From Cryomorphaceae bacterium 1068 (GTDB lineage Bacteria > Bacteroidota > Bacteroidia > Flavobacteriales_D > Cryomorphaceae), in assembly GCA_027214385.1 (NCBI GenBank), contig JAPVXR010000021.1:1-40791 (forward strand): a stretch of 40,791 nt of DNA. The letters run 5' to 3'. Both the position numbers and the translations under genes were made by a program. Below the pieces are notes generated by a model. It did no database searches. It worked only from the letters and a program-made list of their open reading frames with translations, and was not told the DNA's origin. Within the stretch, counting starts at the first letter, position 1. The number at the start of each line of letters is the position of its first letter. Below are positions 1 through 10,389 of this stretch, one piece after another.

Positions 1-32
1 CCATGACCATACTAAAAACCAAAATCCACTGT

Positions 33-989
33 TTAAACCTTAACGAATCTTTCATTATAGCTATTTTTAGGTGTAATAATTTTAAGAATGTAGAGCCCCT
101 GGTTTAGTGAGGATATGTCAATCTGATATTCAAGCTTTCTTTGATTGATATTGAACTGCTTAATGAGCATGCCATTCAAATTCAATATTGCGATTTCAGA
201 GATACTTTTCGAGTTATCCGATTTCTCAATATTAAGGACAGAGCTAGCCGGATTAGGAAAAACCTTGAAAGAGTCACGACCCTTTTTCTGATTTGCTACA
301 GAAAGCACAGGGGTAACTGAAACCTCGTCAATGGCATAGTATGCTCTCCCGAATGGCAGTTCAGACAAGTCAGCTAGAGTGTTTTCATCATCATAAAAAT
401 TTCCGATATGTAGGTAATTGTAAGATGAATCTGCTACGAAAACTTCCGAAATTGTAGTCCAACCCTCAATTGGAATGATACTCTCCGATGTATAGTGACT
501 TGAATTAATAGGAAAACCCAAAATATCATAGAATTCATGAGTAGAAAAATTAAAGCCTATATTATTAGAACTAACATTAGTACCCTCTAGCTCCATACCT
601 GAAACCGATAACTCAACTAAATATGACATTCCAATTTCTAAAGGTTCAATTAATTCTACACCAACAATTTCTCGATAGTTATCTTGAATGTAGTAAGTAT
701 AAAGACCGATAATTCCTTCTCCAGAAAAAGGACTTTCATTTCCAAATGCCAATTCAGGTGGAGATAGCAGATCAATTTCTGAGCAGGTATGATACCATTC
801 AGGAGTGGGAAGTTCTTGTTCAGGTGCTGCAATACTTGCATACCAATCAGCGCACTCAAGCGTAACATTTGCCGCTTGAGTCGGACAGTTTATTCCCTCT
901 TCAAACCCGCCATTGGGTACTAAATTTTGGGCTAAACCATTCACGCTACCCGCCAATAGAGCGAGTAAAAAAAGGACTCTACTTTTCAT
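33..989 (-). CDS. Secreted T9SS-sorted protein, jelly-roll-like
   Basis: This is a 318-residue secreted protein of unknown specific function. Residues 1-21 form a signal peptide ending in GLAQ, and the mature protein opens with NLVPNGGFEEG, the start seen in many Bacteroidota exported proteins with a carbohydrate-binding-like beta-sandwich. The middle holds several Cys and Asn-rich stretches. From about residue 240 (FKVFPNPASSVLNIE) to the end (LNQGLYILKI, RFVKV) it is a type A T9SS C-terminal sorting domain, so the product should cross the outer membrane by type IX secretion and be released or surface-anchored. It stands alone, with a 435-nt gap upstream containing an imperfect hairpin (CCTTCCGA / TCGGAAAGG, 1012-1031) in the presumed leader. 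The enzymatic or binding role cannot be read from the sequence. Confidence 0.85.
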   Translation of the reverse strand: MKSRVLFLLALLAGSVNGLAQNLVPNGGFEEGINCPTQAANVTLECADWYASIAAPEQELPTPEWYHTCSEIDLLSPPELAFGNESPFSGEGIIGLYTYYIQDNYREIVGVELIEPLEIGMSYLVELSVSGMELEGTNVSSNNIGFNFSTHEFYDILGFPINSSHYTSESIIPIEGWTTISEVFVADSSYNYLHIGNFYDDENTLADLSELPFGRAYYAIDEVSVTPVLSVANQKKGRDSFKVFPNPASSVLNIEKSDNSKSISEIAILNLNGMLIKQFNINQRKLEYQIDISSLNQGLYILKIITPKNSYNERFVKV

Positions 990-1424
990 AATTATTGATT
1001 GTTAGAAGGTGCCTTCCGATTTTCGGAAAGGCTACAAGGTTAATTCTCAATAACTTCATCTTTTGATTAAGTCAGAGAGTAGGGTTACTTCTGTCACCTC
1101 ATATGCTCCTTCTTTTTTTATCATGCGCTAAATTCTGACTCTTGGCAAACAAGATAATAAATACTGCATTGTTCTATGGCAAAATGGCTTTAAGGATTGA
1201 GCGGGCTAGTTTCATAAATGTTCTGTTTTTTTACCACCAGTTGGTCAATGGTTTTAAAGCTCAAATAAAACAGTCTGAATGCAAGCAGAAATGTATCGGA
1301 ATTTGCTGACGTTTATTATCAGGCTTATCTGATGAGTATGTTTAGTGAGAGCACCAAAAAACCTACTATGCTATGCAAAAACCCACCGCAGACGAGCGGT
1401 TGGTTTTTTTTGTTTGGGGGTAGT
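990..1424. other. Intergenic region without a convincing gene
   Basis: This 435-nt AT-rich stretch lies between two minus-strand genes. It contains a short hairpin (1012-1031) close to the start of the downstream gene and the terminator of the upstream GH13 gene at its right end. The 84-residue plus-strand ORF crossing its right end runs antisense into the GH13 gene and has no family features, so I do not call it. Confidence 0.6.
1375..1410 (-). terminator. Intrinsic terminator after the GH13 gene
   Basis: The inverted repeat ACCCACCGC (1381-1389) / GCGGTTGGT (1396-1404) is flanked by an A-run on the left and a T-run on the right, so it can stop transcripts from either side. It sits just beyond the stop codon of the minus-strand GH13 gene, which it most likely serves. 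Confidence 0.8.
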
Positions 1425-4400
1425 TTATCTCCCGATCACAAACTTCTCCATCTCGACTGCCACATCAGTCGTGAGACGATACAAGTAAATACCATTTGGC
1501 AAGGCACTTCCATCGAAGTGAATGCGGTAGCTCAAGTCGGGCTGCGCCTCTTGGTTGAAAAGCGTTTCGACCACACGTCCATTTAGATCGTACACTTCAA
1601 GCGTGGCGCTTCCTCCGTTTTCAATGGCGAAGGTCACATCTGAATGGCCTTGAGTAGGGTTGGGGTTGCTATTGAGCACGATACCTGAACCAATGGCAAA
1701 GGGTTGCCACGCCGAGAATGGCCCCGCGATCAGCGGAGTTTGCGAGCACCCGCACCGCACTCTCCACTCAAAACTCCCCGTTCCCAATACACTTTTCGGA
1801 ATGTTGAAACTCGAAGCATTTGCCCCTCCGATTATTCTGCTTCCCAATATACTCGCACTGCCTTCATTCCTTACCTGTATTTGACAACCAATTTGAAGTG
1901 GTAGGGGAGCCCATTCGATTTCGACCGTCTGGGGATTATCCGTAGTGCTGATACTCGATGGATTGACCGCAGGAAAAGGATTCTCGCAAGTCGTGCTTCC
2001 TTCGCACACCTCGCAAGAGCCAAAGCAAACGGCATCAAGTAGGGTCTCTTCGCCCGGCATGATCAGCACGCGGTTGTTTCCACCAAAGCCATCGGGTAGG
2101 CCACAGGCTGAAGGAACATCTTCTTCACCGGCAAAGCTATCGCCGTTCAGGAACTTCCACAAGAGACTAGCGCCTTGAACTTCGGAAATGGTGAAGCTGT
2201 ATACTCCGTTTCCATCATTGTTCATAGGCTCGGGAGTAAAGCCATTGAACGACCCCGCTATATGGAGACCGTCGGGATCGATGCTCGTCAACTCAGATGC
2301 ATCTACTCTAAAAGTCAGGTCATTTACATTGTTGGGGTCGGGACAAGCAGTGCAGGATGAATAGCACACCGCGTCGAGCACTGCATCACTCGAGGATGCC
2401 GTATACACTCTATTGCCAAAATTTCCCGCAGCACACAAGCCCACGGGGTTTTCAAAACCACTGTTCACTCTGAATTTATACTCAATCGGCTCACCTTCGA
2501 TTAGGGTGATTGTCGTTTGGTAAATGCCATTGCCGATGGAATCCAGTACCAATTTCTCAAAGTCGTTGAACGTACCTGAAACACTTACCGTATCTGTCAC
2601 TGCATTGATGTTCTCCTGGCTCATATCCACTCTTAGTGTCACGTTTACGGCGTTTACACTCAAGTCAGGCGTGGGTAGCTGCACGGTGGTATAAATTCTG
2701 TATTCACCCGGTTGCAATTTAAAAGAGTTGCTCAAGTTGTTTTCGAAAATGGCGTTCCCGCCAAAGTAATCGTACCATACCCCCGTTTGGGTAAACCCGG
2801 GAATGATGCTGACGGGCACCACGTCGAAGTTTCCGATGATGACCACATCCATCGACTCGTGTTGTATGATGAGTCTTTTTCCCGTTCCACCCACATCGTA
2901 GTTAAAGTTGCTCGAGCCAAAGGCGGGGTAGTCGGTTTTTAATTTGTTGATGGCGGCAAAGACCTTGTACAGTCTCTGTCGAGCAGGCTCGAAGTAGTAA
3001 TCCCAACGAACGGGCTTGTTGTTGGTGCGGCAGCTAGGGTCGTTCAACTCATCGTTGCAGTAGTTAATGCTGAAATCATAACCGAGCTCGGCAAATTGCC
3101 AAAACATCTTAGGTCCCAAGAGAGGGATATTAAAGGCATGAATGGCTTCCTGACGGGCCAATGCCGTTTCCAAATCCTTCGGGTCATGATCGGGATTGAA
3201 GGAATTTCCATTCTCTAAATTCTCATACATCAACCGTTCTTCGTCATGACTTTCGGCGTAGCTTACGAGGTTGGGGAAATTCCACCCGCGGTTTTGGTAA
3301 CTGGCAAAAGAAAGGTCTTGCCCGAAAGGGAAACCCAAAGCAGCTTGCTTAAAGGGCGCGTGTTGACTACCCCAAAGCATAAAGCCGATATTGGCCAAAG
3401 CTGTTTCTTCGGGATTGTCGCCCAAATGCTCCAAAATCAAATACACCTGATCGTCCACTTCGTGAATGTCATTTCGGATTCTCACCCAATTATCAACCCG
3501 ACTTTGGTCGTACCCATTCCAAGCTCCGACATCTCCAAGCGTGTTGTTTTGGGTAAAGCCTTTACTTAGGTCAAATCGGTATCCATCGATGTGAAATTCC
3601 TCTATCCAATATTGCAGTACTCGTTTTACAAACTCCTGTGTGTAAGGAGAGTCGTGGTTGTAATCGTAACCAACACTAAAAGGGTGCCTTGCCAATGTGT
3701 TGAACCACGGGTTCTCGACAGTAGGAGGCCCTGCTGCTCCATTTTCAGAGTACATTCTTACTTGAGGGTTTTGCCCGAAAGAGTGATTCAGCACTACGTC
3801 GATGATTACCGCGATGTCACGGTCATGGCAAGCATCAATCAGCATTTTCAAATCCTCTTCCGTGCCGTAGTACTTGTCCACAGCAAAAAAGAAAGAGGAG
3901 TTGTACCCCCAACTTTCGTTTCCTTCAAATTCGTTTACCGGCATTAGCTCGATGGCGTTTACCCCCAGTCGATCCAAATAGTCCAACGTGTCGATTACGG
4001 CTTGGAAAGTCCCTTCTTCCGTAAAATCACGCACCAATAGTTCATAGATGATGAGGCGATCGAGAGGAGGTCGCTGGAAGTTGTCGTCTTGCCATTCGTA
4101 TTGCTCTTGATTGGTCTGGAGCACAGAGACAATATTGGTCGTTTCCCCTTGAGGATAATCAATCAAGTCAGGGTATCGATTATCTCCTATGAACTGATCG
4201 TTGAAGGGGTCAAGAATCTTTTTGGCGTAGACATCGGCTACTCGTAAGTCTTCATCGTCTATGCTGTATTGAAATCGGTATTCCTCACCGGGAGTGAGTC
4301 CGTCTACTTGGACCCACCAGCGATCTCCTGAACTTGTTTTTTTGCAGAAATATTCAGGCTGTCGCTCCCAATCGTTAAAATCTCCGATGACATAGACATA

Positions 4401-4919
4401 ATCTTTAAAAGGAGCGACCAGCTGCAGAATCACCGAAGTATCCGAAATGTAGTTGATCCCGTCGGTGACTCCCGCCGGCGGATCCATTATTTCGGGAAGA
4501 CCTTCTGCCACGTTTACAAAAATGTCGTCACCCGATTGGGTTCGACCCACCAAGGTGCCATCGGTATTTCTAAAAACGAAAGCCAGCTGAAGCACATCTT
4601 CCGTGGGGGCTACTCCGTAAAAATCAGAAATGGTTAAGGTCTTGGTCCAAGTGTTGGGCCCGGTCTGAGTCATGGCCACATTCGGATCAGCCGTTCCCCA
4701 TTCTCCTTGCACGTTTTGCCAATTCGGATTGCCGCTTATGATCACACCCGAGTGCATGTAGATGGGCGAAACCCCTGATAGTTCACCATTTCCTTCTGCA
4801 GCGTTATACGCGATGGTGATGGGTTCGTCGAGGGAAGGAAATTCGGGAGTAATAGTAACCTGTGCAAAAGAAAAGGCAGTAATAAAGAGCAGGCAGAGCG
4901 CCGAAACGAAAGACTTCAT
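1425..4919 (-). CDS. Secreted GH13 alpha-amylase-family enzyme with T9SS sorting domain
   Basis: This 1164-residue alpha-glucan-active enzyme has a signal peptide (1-19, ending SFAQ), an N-terminal beta domain to about 150, and a CBM48-like E-set domain around 155-260 (YVIGDFNDWE). The GH13 barrel spans about 285-745. All four GH13 motifs are visible: DVVLNH (D374-H379), GYRFD with nucleophile D450, acid/base E497 in LILEH, and ESHDE with H558-D559. Two related beta domains follow (about 760-855 and 865-970), each containing SG/AGSFN-F and ending in a Cys-rich AVCxxSC motif; these resemble starch-binding modules. A further beta domain and a T9SS sorting domain (about 1080-1164, ending VEMEKFVIGR) complete it. 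It should act on starch or glycogen outside the cell. Exact specificity (amylase, pullulanase-like or branching-type) is not decided by the motifs. Confidence 0.93.
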   Translation of the reverse strand: MKSFVSALCLLFITAFSFAQVTITPEFPSLDEPITIAYNAAEGNGELSGVSPIYMHSGVIISGNPNWQNVQGEWGTADPNVAMTQTGPNTWTKTLTISDFYGVAPTEDVLQLAFVFRNTDGTLVGRTQSGDDIFVNVAEGLPEIMDPPAGVTDGINYISDTSVILQLVAPFKDYVYVIGDFNDWERQPEYFCKKTSSGDRWWVQVDGLTPGEEYRFQYSIDDEDLRVADVYAKKILDPFNDQFIGDNRYPDLIDYPQGETTNIVSVLQTNQEQYEWQDDNFQRPPLDRLIIYELLVRDFTEEGTFQAVIDTLDYLDRLGVNAIELMPVNEFEGNESWGYNSSFFFAVDKYYGTEEDLKMLIDACHDRDIAVIIDVVLNHSFGQNPQVRMYSENGAAGPPTVENPWFNTLARHPFSVGYDYNHDSPYTQEFVKRVLQYWIEEFHIDGYRFDLSKGFTQNNTLGDVGAWNGYDQSRVDNWVRIRNDIHEVDDQVYLILEHLGDNPEETALANIGFMLWGSQHAPFKQAALGFPFGQDLSFASYQNRGWNFPNLVSYAESHDEERLMYENLENGNSFNPDHDPKDLETALARQEAIHAFNIPLLGPKMFWQFAELGYDFSINYCNDELNDPSCRTNNKPVRWDYYFEPARQRLYKVFAAINKLKTDYPAFGSSNFNYDVGGTGKRLIIQHESMDVVIIGNFDVVPVSIIPGFTQTGVWYDYFGGNAIFENNLSNSFKLQPGEYRIYTTVQLPTPDLSVNAVNVTLRVDMSQENINAVTDTVSVSGTFNDFEKLVLDSIGNGIYQTTITLIEGEPIEYKFRVNSGFENPVGLCAAGNFGNRVYTASSSDAVLDAVCYSSCTACPDPNNVNDLTFRVDASELTSIDPDGLHIAGSFNGFTPEPMNNDGNGVYSFTISEVQGASLLWKFLNGDSFAGEEDVPSACGLPDGFGGNNRVLIMPGEETLLDAVCFGSCEVCEGSTTCENPFPAVNPSSISTTDNPQTVEIEWAPLPLQIGCQIQVRNEGSASILGSRIIGGANASSFNIPKSVLGTGSFEWRVRCGCSQTPLIAGPFSAWQPFAIGSGIVLNSNPNPTQGHSDVTFAIENGGSATLEVYDLNGRVVETLFNQEAQPDLSYRIHFDGSALPNGIYLYRLTTDVAVEMEKFVIGR

Positions 4920-4953
4920 AAGAAGAGATTAAATTGGTTTGATTGATTAGTGT

Positions 4954-4984
4954 CAAATTTACACTTAAGGTCGGATATTTCAAA
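4954..4984 (-). promoter_or_regulatory. Bacteroidota-type promoter of the GH13 gene
   Basis: On the minus strand a TTTG -33 element (4981-4984) is followed after 19 bp by TAAATTTG (4954-4961), an exact match to the Bacteroidota -7 consensus TAnnTTTG. The ATG of the GH13 gene lies 34 nt further downstream. The call rests on sequence match only. Confidence 0.75.
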
Positions 4985-5051
4985 AACCATTTATCCCGAT
5001 TTTTTGGTAACTCGAATTTTGGTTCGGATATTTGGAAATCAATCTGATCTT

Positions 5052-5906
5052 ATGAAACAGCTGTTCGTCCTTCTTTCAAACCTTTTCTTTCTATTTTCTT
5101 TTGCCCAAGATTTACCAAATTCCCTTTTGTGGAAGGTGGAAAAGGAGGGGATACAACCATCCTTCATCTTTGGAACGATTCACGTTTTGCCTCAGGCAGA
5201 CTTTCAGCTTGACGAAAAAGTGAAAACGGCAATCGGAGAGAGCGATGAGCTGGTGATGGAGATGGACATGTCCGATCCATCGCTTCAAACAAAGATGTTT
5301 CAGATGATGAACATGCGCGACGGAACGACGCTCGATCAACTTTTGACGAAGGAGCAATACGAGATGCTTTCGAAAAAACTGCAGGGAATGGAAGGAGCTC
5401 CCCCTTTGGCGATGCTGAATGGCATGAAGCCGTTTATGGTGGCTACGATGATGCTCAGCGAATACGTGGGCAGTCAGCCTGCGAGTTTCGAAATGACCTT
5501 AACGTCAATGGCCACGGCTCGTCAAATGCCCATATCGGGATTGGAAACCATTGAAGAACAAATGGCCGTTTTCGACAGCATTTCTTATTCAGATCAGGCG
5601 GAAGACTTAATGGATATGGTTGAGAAAGGTGATGAGATGAAGCAGCTTTTCGCCGATATGATCGCGCAGTACAAGGCAGAGGAAGTAAACGCCCTTTTCG
5701 CTTCCACGGAAGAGTACATGGCTAGTGAAGAGGAAATGAAGTTTCTGCTTTATGCACGGAATGAAAATTGGGCGGAGCGACTCGAAACTCGACTCGGGGA
5801 GAAGACCTTGTTTATTGGAGTGGGAGCGGCGCACCTTGGTGGAGAGCAAGGAATCATAACTCTTTTGCGTGAGCGCGGATATGAGTTGACTCCGATTATG
5901 GATTAA
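5052..5906 (+). CDS. TraB/GumN family protein
   Basis: This 284-residue exported protein belongs to the TraB/PrgY/GumN (TIKI-like) family. The family is distantly related to erythromycin-esterase and ChaN folds and includes a eukaryotic metalloprotease, but most bacterial members have no proven reaction. I chose the ATG at 5052 because it opens a signal peptide (MKQLFVLLSNLFFLFSFAQ); the reading frame extends 34 codons upstream without signal-like character. The N-terminal GTIHVLP motif and C-terminal GAAHLGGEQGI with LLRERGYEL are the two conserved blocks, and they place the putative metal ligands. The middle is helical and Met-rich. The stop codon abuts the convergent CoA-transferase stop with no spacer. 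Confidence 0.85.
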   Translation: MKQLFVLLSNLFFLFSFAQDLPNSLLWKVEKEGIQPSFIFGTIHVLPQADFQLDEKVKTAIGESDELVMEMDMSDPSLQTKMFQMMNMRDGTTLDQLLTKEQYEMLSKKLQGMEGAPPLAMLNGMKPFMVATMMLSEYVGSQPASFEMTLTSMATARQMPISGLETIEEQMAVFDSISYSDQAEDLMDMVEKGDEMKQLFADMIAQYKAEEVNALFASTEEYMASEEEMKFLLYARNENWAERLETRLGEKTLFIGVGAAHLGGEQGIITLLRERGYELTPIMD

Positions 5907-7199
5907 CTACCAATGCTTAAATCGCTCAAAAGCCCGTCTTTCCAAATCCTCCCGATGATCGGGGTGAGCAATGCTGATTAACTCTTTCGCTCTTTGGCGT
6001 AAGTTTTTTCCATACAGGTAAGCTACACCCCACTCCGTAACCACGTAATGAACATGGGCGCGAGTAGTCGTAACGCTGGCGCCTTCCTGGAGAAACGGTA
6101 CCAGCTTGCTTTTTCCTTTCCCCGTCACTGAGGGCATGGCGATAATCGGTTTGCCACCTTCTGATAGGGAAGCCCCTCGGATGAAATCCATTTGTCCACC
6201 AACGCCTGAATACTGCAAGGCTCCGATTGAGTCTGCACAAACCTGTCCGGTAATGTCTATCTCGATGGCCGAGTTGATCGCCACCACTTTCGGATTTTGA
6301 CGAATCACCGCCGTATCGTTGGTATAGGCCGCATCTTTAAAAACCACCATCGGGTTGTCATCTATAAAGCGGTATAGTCGATTGCTGCCCATGGCAAAGC
6401 AGGCTGTGACCAAGTTGGGAAGCACTTTTTTGTCTTCTCCCGTTACCACTCCGCTTTCTACCAGATCTATCAGGCCGTCTGAAAACATCTCCGTATGTAC
6501 ACCGAGCCGCTGGTGATTGGTGAGCTGACTCAATACGGCGTCGGGTATGGCGCCGATTCCCATCTGAAGTGTCGATCCATCTTCAACCATTTCAGCAATG
6601 TATCGGCCTATTTTTTCCTCGGTTTCACTAAAAGGTCTAGCCGTCACTTCATGGATTGGCGAATCGACTTCTATGGCGAAATCTATTTCACCAAAGTGAA
6701 TAAAGCCATCGCCATGGGTGCGCGGCACGTTGGGATTGATTTCGGCGATTACCAACCGAGCTGATTCCAGCGCTCCCAAGGTGATATCCACCGAAGAGCC
6801 TAACGAGCAATACCCGTGTTGGTCTGGCGGTGAAACGCTGATTAGGGCCACATCAATGGATAGAATACCATTTCGGAAAAGCTGAGGCATTTCGCTTAAG
6901 AAGACAGGGATATAATCTGCATTTCCCTCTCGCACCGCACCGCGTACATTGGCACCTACGAAACAGGCATTGTGCTTAAAAGCCTTTGCATACTTCTCGT
7001 CGACATAAGGCGCAGCACCCTCCGTATGGATGTGGATGAGCTCCACATTCTTCAGCTCATCTGCTCTCTCGCAAAGCGCCTGAATCAAAGTGTGTGGAGT
7101 CATCGCAACGCTGTGCAAAAACACCCGTTGATTGGAATAAATATGTTTTACCGCTTCAGCGGGAGATAGGATCGGAGTTTCAGCTGATTTATGGCGCAT
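5907..7199 (-). CDS. Acetyl-CoA hydrolase/transferase family CoA-transferase
   Basis: This 430-residue cytoplasmic enzyme moves CoA between acyl-CoA and a free acid. It resembles the 4-hydroxybutyrate/butyrate CoA-transferase branch of the class I family. Visible family blocks are GANVRGAVREG (about 83-93), GIGAIPDAVL (about 214-223), HTEMFSDG with the likely catalytic glutamate E237 that forms the glutamyl-CoA intermediate, and GVGGQMDFIRGA near the C-terminus, the CoA-binding block. The length is normal. The SDR gene lies 71 nt upstream on the same strand, so the two may be cotranscribed and act in short-chain acyl-CoA or hydroxyacid metabolism. Substrate choice (acetate, butyrate, 4-hydroxybutyrate) is inference. 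Confidence 0.9.
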   Translation of the reverse strand: MRHKSAETPILSPAEAVKHIYSNQRVFLHSVAMTPHTLIQALCERADELKNVELIHIHTEGAAPYVDEKYAKAFKHNACFVGANVRGAVREGNADYIPVFLSEMPQLFRNGILSIDVALISVSPPDQHGYCSLGSSVDITLGALESARLVIAEINPNVPRTHGDGFIHFGEIDFAIEVDSPIHEVTARPFSETEEKIGRYIAEMVEDGSTLQMGIGAIPDAVLSQLTNHQRLGVHTEMFSDGLIDLVESGVVTGEDKKVLPNLVTACFAMGSNRLYRFIDDNPMVVFKDAAYTNDTAVIRQNPKVVAINSAIEIDITGQVCADSIGALQYSGVGGQMDFIRGASLSEGGKPIIAMPSVTGKGKSKLVPFLQEGASVTTTRAHVHYVVTEWGVAYLYGKNLRQRAKELISIAHPDHREDLERRAFERFKHW

Positions 7200-7270
7200 G
7201 AGGGTTTCTTTTTCGTCGGGGCAAATTTAATCCGAAACTCCGTCATTAAAACATGATTTATATCACTCAG

Positions 7271-8020
7271 CTACCTGAAGTAAGAGGCTCCGTTGATATC
7301 GACTACTGCACCCGAAAGGTGTTTAGAGTCGGGCTCACACAGGAACCCGATTAGTTTGGCTACTTCTTCGGGTTGGGCTATCCGATTCAGTGGACTCTGC
7401 TGTTTCACGGATTCCAATTCGTCTTTGGTCAAGATCTCTTTGCACATATCGGTTTCCACAAAACCGGGTGCTACTGCTACGACAGATATTCCTTGTTTAC
7501 CCGCAGCCTTCGCCAATGACTGGGTCAGTGAGTTCAAGCCTGCTTTGCTCGCGGCGTATCCGGGCATGCTCGGTTCACTGCGGTAGGCTCCACGACTGGT
7601 CACATTTACTATGGTGCCACTTCCTGCTTTCATCATTCGTTGAAGCGAGTGATGGCAAATTAGAGCAGCGCCGTGTAAGTTAATTTCAATCGTCTTTCGA
7701 AAGTTTTCGATCCAGTCTTCGGCTGCCATATCTAGCGGGTGTTTAATAGCGACTCCGGCATTGTTTACGACCACATTAAGTTGATCGAAATGTTGATATA
7801 GCAGATCGAAGAGTTGATTAATATCTTGAGCTTTACTCAAGTCAGCTTTACAGATGAAATGTCCACTTCCTTCCAGCTTGGACAAGGTGTGTTCAGCTTC
7901 TGTCTTATTTTGAACATAATGCACAGCCAAGGTGTACCCGCGTTTTGAAAGTTCAATGGCCGTCGCCTTACCAATACCTCTTGACGCGCCTGTCACCAGG
8001 GCGTTTTTTCTCCTCTCCAT
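7271..8020 (-). CDS. SDR-family oxidoreductase (FabG-like)
   Basis: This 249-residue classical short-chain dehydrogenase/reductase has the NAD(P)-binding motif TGASRGIG (10-17), NNAG (86-89), and the catalytic triad Ser142, Tyr155 and Lys159 in the YxxxK pattern (GYAASKAG). The C-terminus ([15 protein letters not shown]) is typical of FabG/acetoacetyl-CoA reductase-like members. Arg14 next to the Gly motif favours NADPH. It is divergent from the antiporter gene and upstream of the CoA-transferase, which fits a role on a 3-oxoacyl or hydroxyacyl substrate. The precise substrate cannot be read from sequence, and housekeeping FabG is usually encoded elsewhere with acpP. Confidence 0.9.
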   Translation of the reverse strand: MERRKNALVTGASRGIGKATAIELSKRGYTLAVHYVQNKTEAEHTLSKLEGSGHFICKADLSKAQDINQLFDLLYQHFDQLNVVVNNAGVAIKHPLDMAAEDWIENFRKTIEINLHGAALICHHSLQRMMKAGSGTIVNVTSRGAYRSEPSMPGYAASKAGLNSLTQSLAKAAGKQGISVVAVAPGFVETDMCKEILTKDELESVKQQSPLNRIAQPEEVAKLIGFLCEPDSKHLSGAVVDINGASYFR

Positions 8021-8101
8021 TCGATTGTTGTAAAAGATTTTTCAGAGGCTCAAGGTAAAAAATTGTGGGTAGCGTATATTCGAGCCACTCAAACCTTAAT
8101 T

Positions 8102-9364
8102 ATGGATATATTCAACATCATAGTCATCCTAACCATTCTGGCAGCGGCTTTTGCATTTATCAATACCAAACTGCTCAAGTTGCCTTTTACCATTGGTCTG
8201 ATGATCATAGCAATTGTATTTACTCTCGTTATTGTAGCTGTCGGTGCAATAGATCCCGAGGTGTTGAGAGATGCAAAAGCCCTTGTCAGGTCAATTGACT
8301 TCGAAACAGTGTTACTCGATATTATGTTGAGTTTCCTGCTATTCGCAGGTGCGCTCCATACTAAGCTAGAAGGCTTGAAAAAGCACCGAGCACCGATAGC
8401 TATGCTTGCAACAGGTGGAGTGGTCATTTCAGCATTCCTTGTTGCTGGTTTGATCTATGGACTCTTTTTGGCTTTCGATTATCCGGTAGACTTTATTTAC
8501 TGTTTGCTTTTCGGTGCGCTAATTAGTCCAACAGACCCGATAGCCGTTTTGGGAATTCTCAAAGACGCAAAGGCTCCAAAGAGACTCGAAACGAAAATTG
8601 TAGGAGAGTCGCTTTTCAATGATGGGGTTGGGGTAGTGGTCTTTCTGGTGATTTTCGCTATCGCACAAAAGGGAGTAGAGTCGATTACACTCGGAGAAAT
8701 AGGACTGATGTTTTTGGAGGAGATTGGAGGCGGAGTTGCTCTCGGACTGCTCGGTGGATATCTTGGATTTTTCTTGATGCGATCTATCGATCATTACGAA
8801 ACGGAGGTGCTCATTACACTTGCTCTGGTGATGGGGATTTACAGCTTAGCTGGTTGGATGCATTTTTCGGGTCCATTAGCTGTAGTCGTAGCAGGACTTT
8901 TCATCGGTAATAAATCGCCCGAGGTAGCATGGTCTGACGAGACCAGACTTTATGTAGATAAGTTTTGGGAGTTGGTCGATGTCTTTCTCAATGCGTTGCT
9001 TTTTGTGCTGATCGGCTTTGAATTACTCATAGTCGCACTAGACGGGCAATATATTCTCTTTGGAGTTTTAGCAATCCCGATTACTCTTTTAGCAAGGTAC
9101 CTGGCTATTTCAGGCCCTGTAGCCATCTTCAAAGAAAAACTGGAGTTTATTCCTAAAACGGACATCATTCTCACTTGGGGCGGAATTAGAGGCGGTATAT
9201 CCATCGCACTGGCTCTTTCACTTGAGCCTCAGATGAACCGCGAATTGTTTTTGACCATGACTTACGTGGTGGTGGTCTTCTCCATAATCGGGCAGGGGTT
9301 AACCATCGGTCCATTGATTAAGCGGATTCTGGCGAAGAGCGGCGAAACGGTTAAGGAATCCTAA
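8102..9364 (+). CDS. CPA1-type Na+/H+ antiporter
   Basis: This 420-residue inner-membrane cation/proton antiporter of the NhaP/CPA1 family exports Na+ (or K+) in exchange for H+. About 12 hydrophobic segments are evident. The ion-binding signature [10 protein letters not shown] is followed by [14 protein letters not shown], the ND motif of CPA1 exchangers. A later [13 protein letters not shown] block is also typical. I chose ATG 8102 ([12 protein letters not shown]) because it begins the first membrane helix; the frame can be extended 13 codons upstream to a TTG with no hydrophobic content. A lipoprotein gene follows after 11 nt and is probably cotranscribed. Confidence 0.92.
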   Translation: MDIFNIIVILTILAAAFAFINTKLLKLPFTIGLMIIAIVFTLVIVAVGAIDPEVLRDAKALVRSIDFETVLLDIMLSFLLFAGALHTKLEGLKKHRAPIAMLATGGVVISAFLVAGLIYGLFLAFDYPVDFIYCLLFGALISPTDPIAVLGILKDAKAPKRLETKIVGESLFNDGVGVVVFLVIFAIAQKGVESITLGEIGLMFLEEIGGGVALGLLGGYLGFFLMRSIDHYETEVLITLALVMGIYSLAGWMHFSGPLAVVVAGLFIGNKSPEVAWSDETRLYVDKFWELVDVFLNALLFVLIGFELLIVALDGQYILFGVLAIPITLLARYLAISGPVAIFKEKLEFIPKTDIILTWGGIRGGISIALALSLEPQMNRELFLTMTYVVVVFSIIGQGLTIGPLIKRILAKSGETVKES

Positions 9365-9375
9365 AAATAAGAAAG

Positions 9376-10389
9376 ATGAGAATCGATTTCCTAGTCATTG
9401 CTGTCGGGCTGTTTTGGAACTGTTCTTCTCCTACCCCCGACTCTAACAAGGAGGTATCAGTTGAGATAAGCCAAAACGAGCAGGGATTACCCAAAGTAGG
9501 CTTCAATTGCAAAGCCAGTTACAATATCGTTCAGCAAACTGCTTTTGCAGATCAACTATTCGCTGAATTGAGCGAAAAAGTATTGGAAAATATGGTGCTC
9601 CGTATTCCGGGAGGAACCAGATCACAGAAGGATTTCTCTCAAGATTGGCCAGACGAGAAAATGAAACTTTGGATCGAGCTTCAAAAGAAGTACGGCTATA
9701 CCATGGTGTTTGATGTCAATGGAAATGATACTCCTGAAAATCAGCTCGCGCTTATCAGAAGGTGGCAAAAGAACGGAGCTGAATTTGAATTCTTGGAGAT
9801 GATGACGGAGTACTACCTCCCGAAATTTGCTAAACCCGACCTGAGTAAGCCAGAGGTAACCAGGCGAGTCAATGCCCAAATATACACGGAGGAGATTCTA
9901 CCGGCATTTTTCGAACAGCTGGATTCACTGAACCTACCTTATTTCTTAATCTTTGCACCTGCAAAGAAGACGAAGACCGGGGCAGAACGCTACGCCGATT
10001 GGAATCAACATATGATTGATTTTGTCAAGAATCATCAAGGCGCTCAGCGGCTTGGAGCGGTACTTCATTTGTACCAAAAGGACTATACCAAGCCCTATGA
10101 TTACGATCAAATAGATCGATTACGAGAGGCGCTGCCCAATACCCCTATTGCAGTTACCGAGCTAGGTGTTCTGGATCGATCGGTACCGATAGAAGATCAC
10201 CCGACGGAGTCAGTTCGACACATCGCTGCTGTTATTTCTCATCTGCGAAAGGGAGATTACTTGATGGATCAAGTGCTTTATCACGACTACCGCAATGGCA
10301 ACCCCATGGCAGATACACACCCGATGTACGGAGGAATTTCACCGAAAGGAACTGCTGTAGTGAATTATTTCAATGAGCTCTTTAACTAA
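9376..10389 (+). CDS. Putative TIM-barrel glycosidase-like lipoprotein
   Basis: This is a 337-residue protein whose N-terminus (LVIAVGLFWNCSS) looks like a lipoprotein signal with Cys about residue 16. The body has the alternating pattern of a (beta/alpha)8 barrel: VLRIPGGT, YTMVFDVNGND, LGAVLHLYQKD, then PIAVTELGVLDR, where the Glu resembles the strand-7 nucleophile of clan GH-A glycosidases, and finally VLYHDYRNGNP. I do not recognise a specific family and the substrate is unknown. It follows the antiporter by 11 nt, suggesting one transcript, though no functional link is obvious. A non-catalytic sugar-binding role is possible. Confidence 0.7.
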   Translation: MRIDFLVIAVGLFWNCSSPTPDSNKEVSVEISQNEQGLPKVGFNCKASYNIVQQTAFADQLFAELSEKVLENMVLRIPGGTRSQKDFSQDWPDEKMKLWIELQKKYGYTMVFDVNGNDTPENQLALIRRWQKNGAEFEFLEMMTEYYLPKFAKPDLSKPEVTRRVNAQIYTEEILPAFFEQLDSLNLPYFLIFAPAKKTKTGAERYADWNQHMIDFVKNHQGAQRLGAVLHLYQKDYTKPYDYDQIDRLREALPNTPIAVTELGVLDRSVPIEDHPTESVRHIAAVISHLRKGDYLMDQVLYHDYRNGNPMADTHPMYGGISPKGTAVVNYFNELFN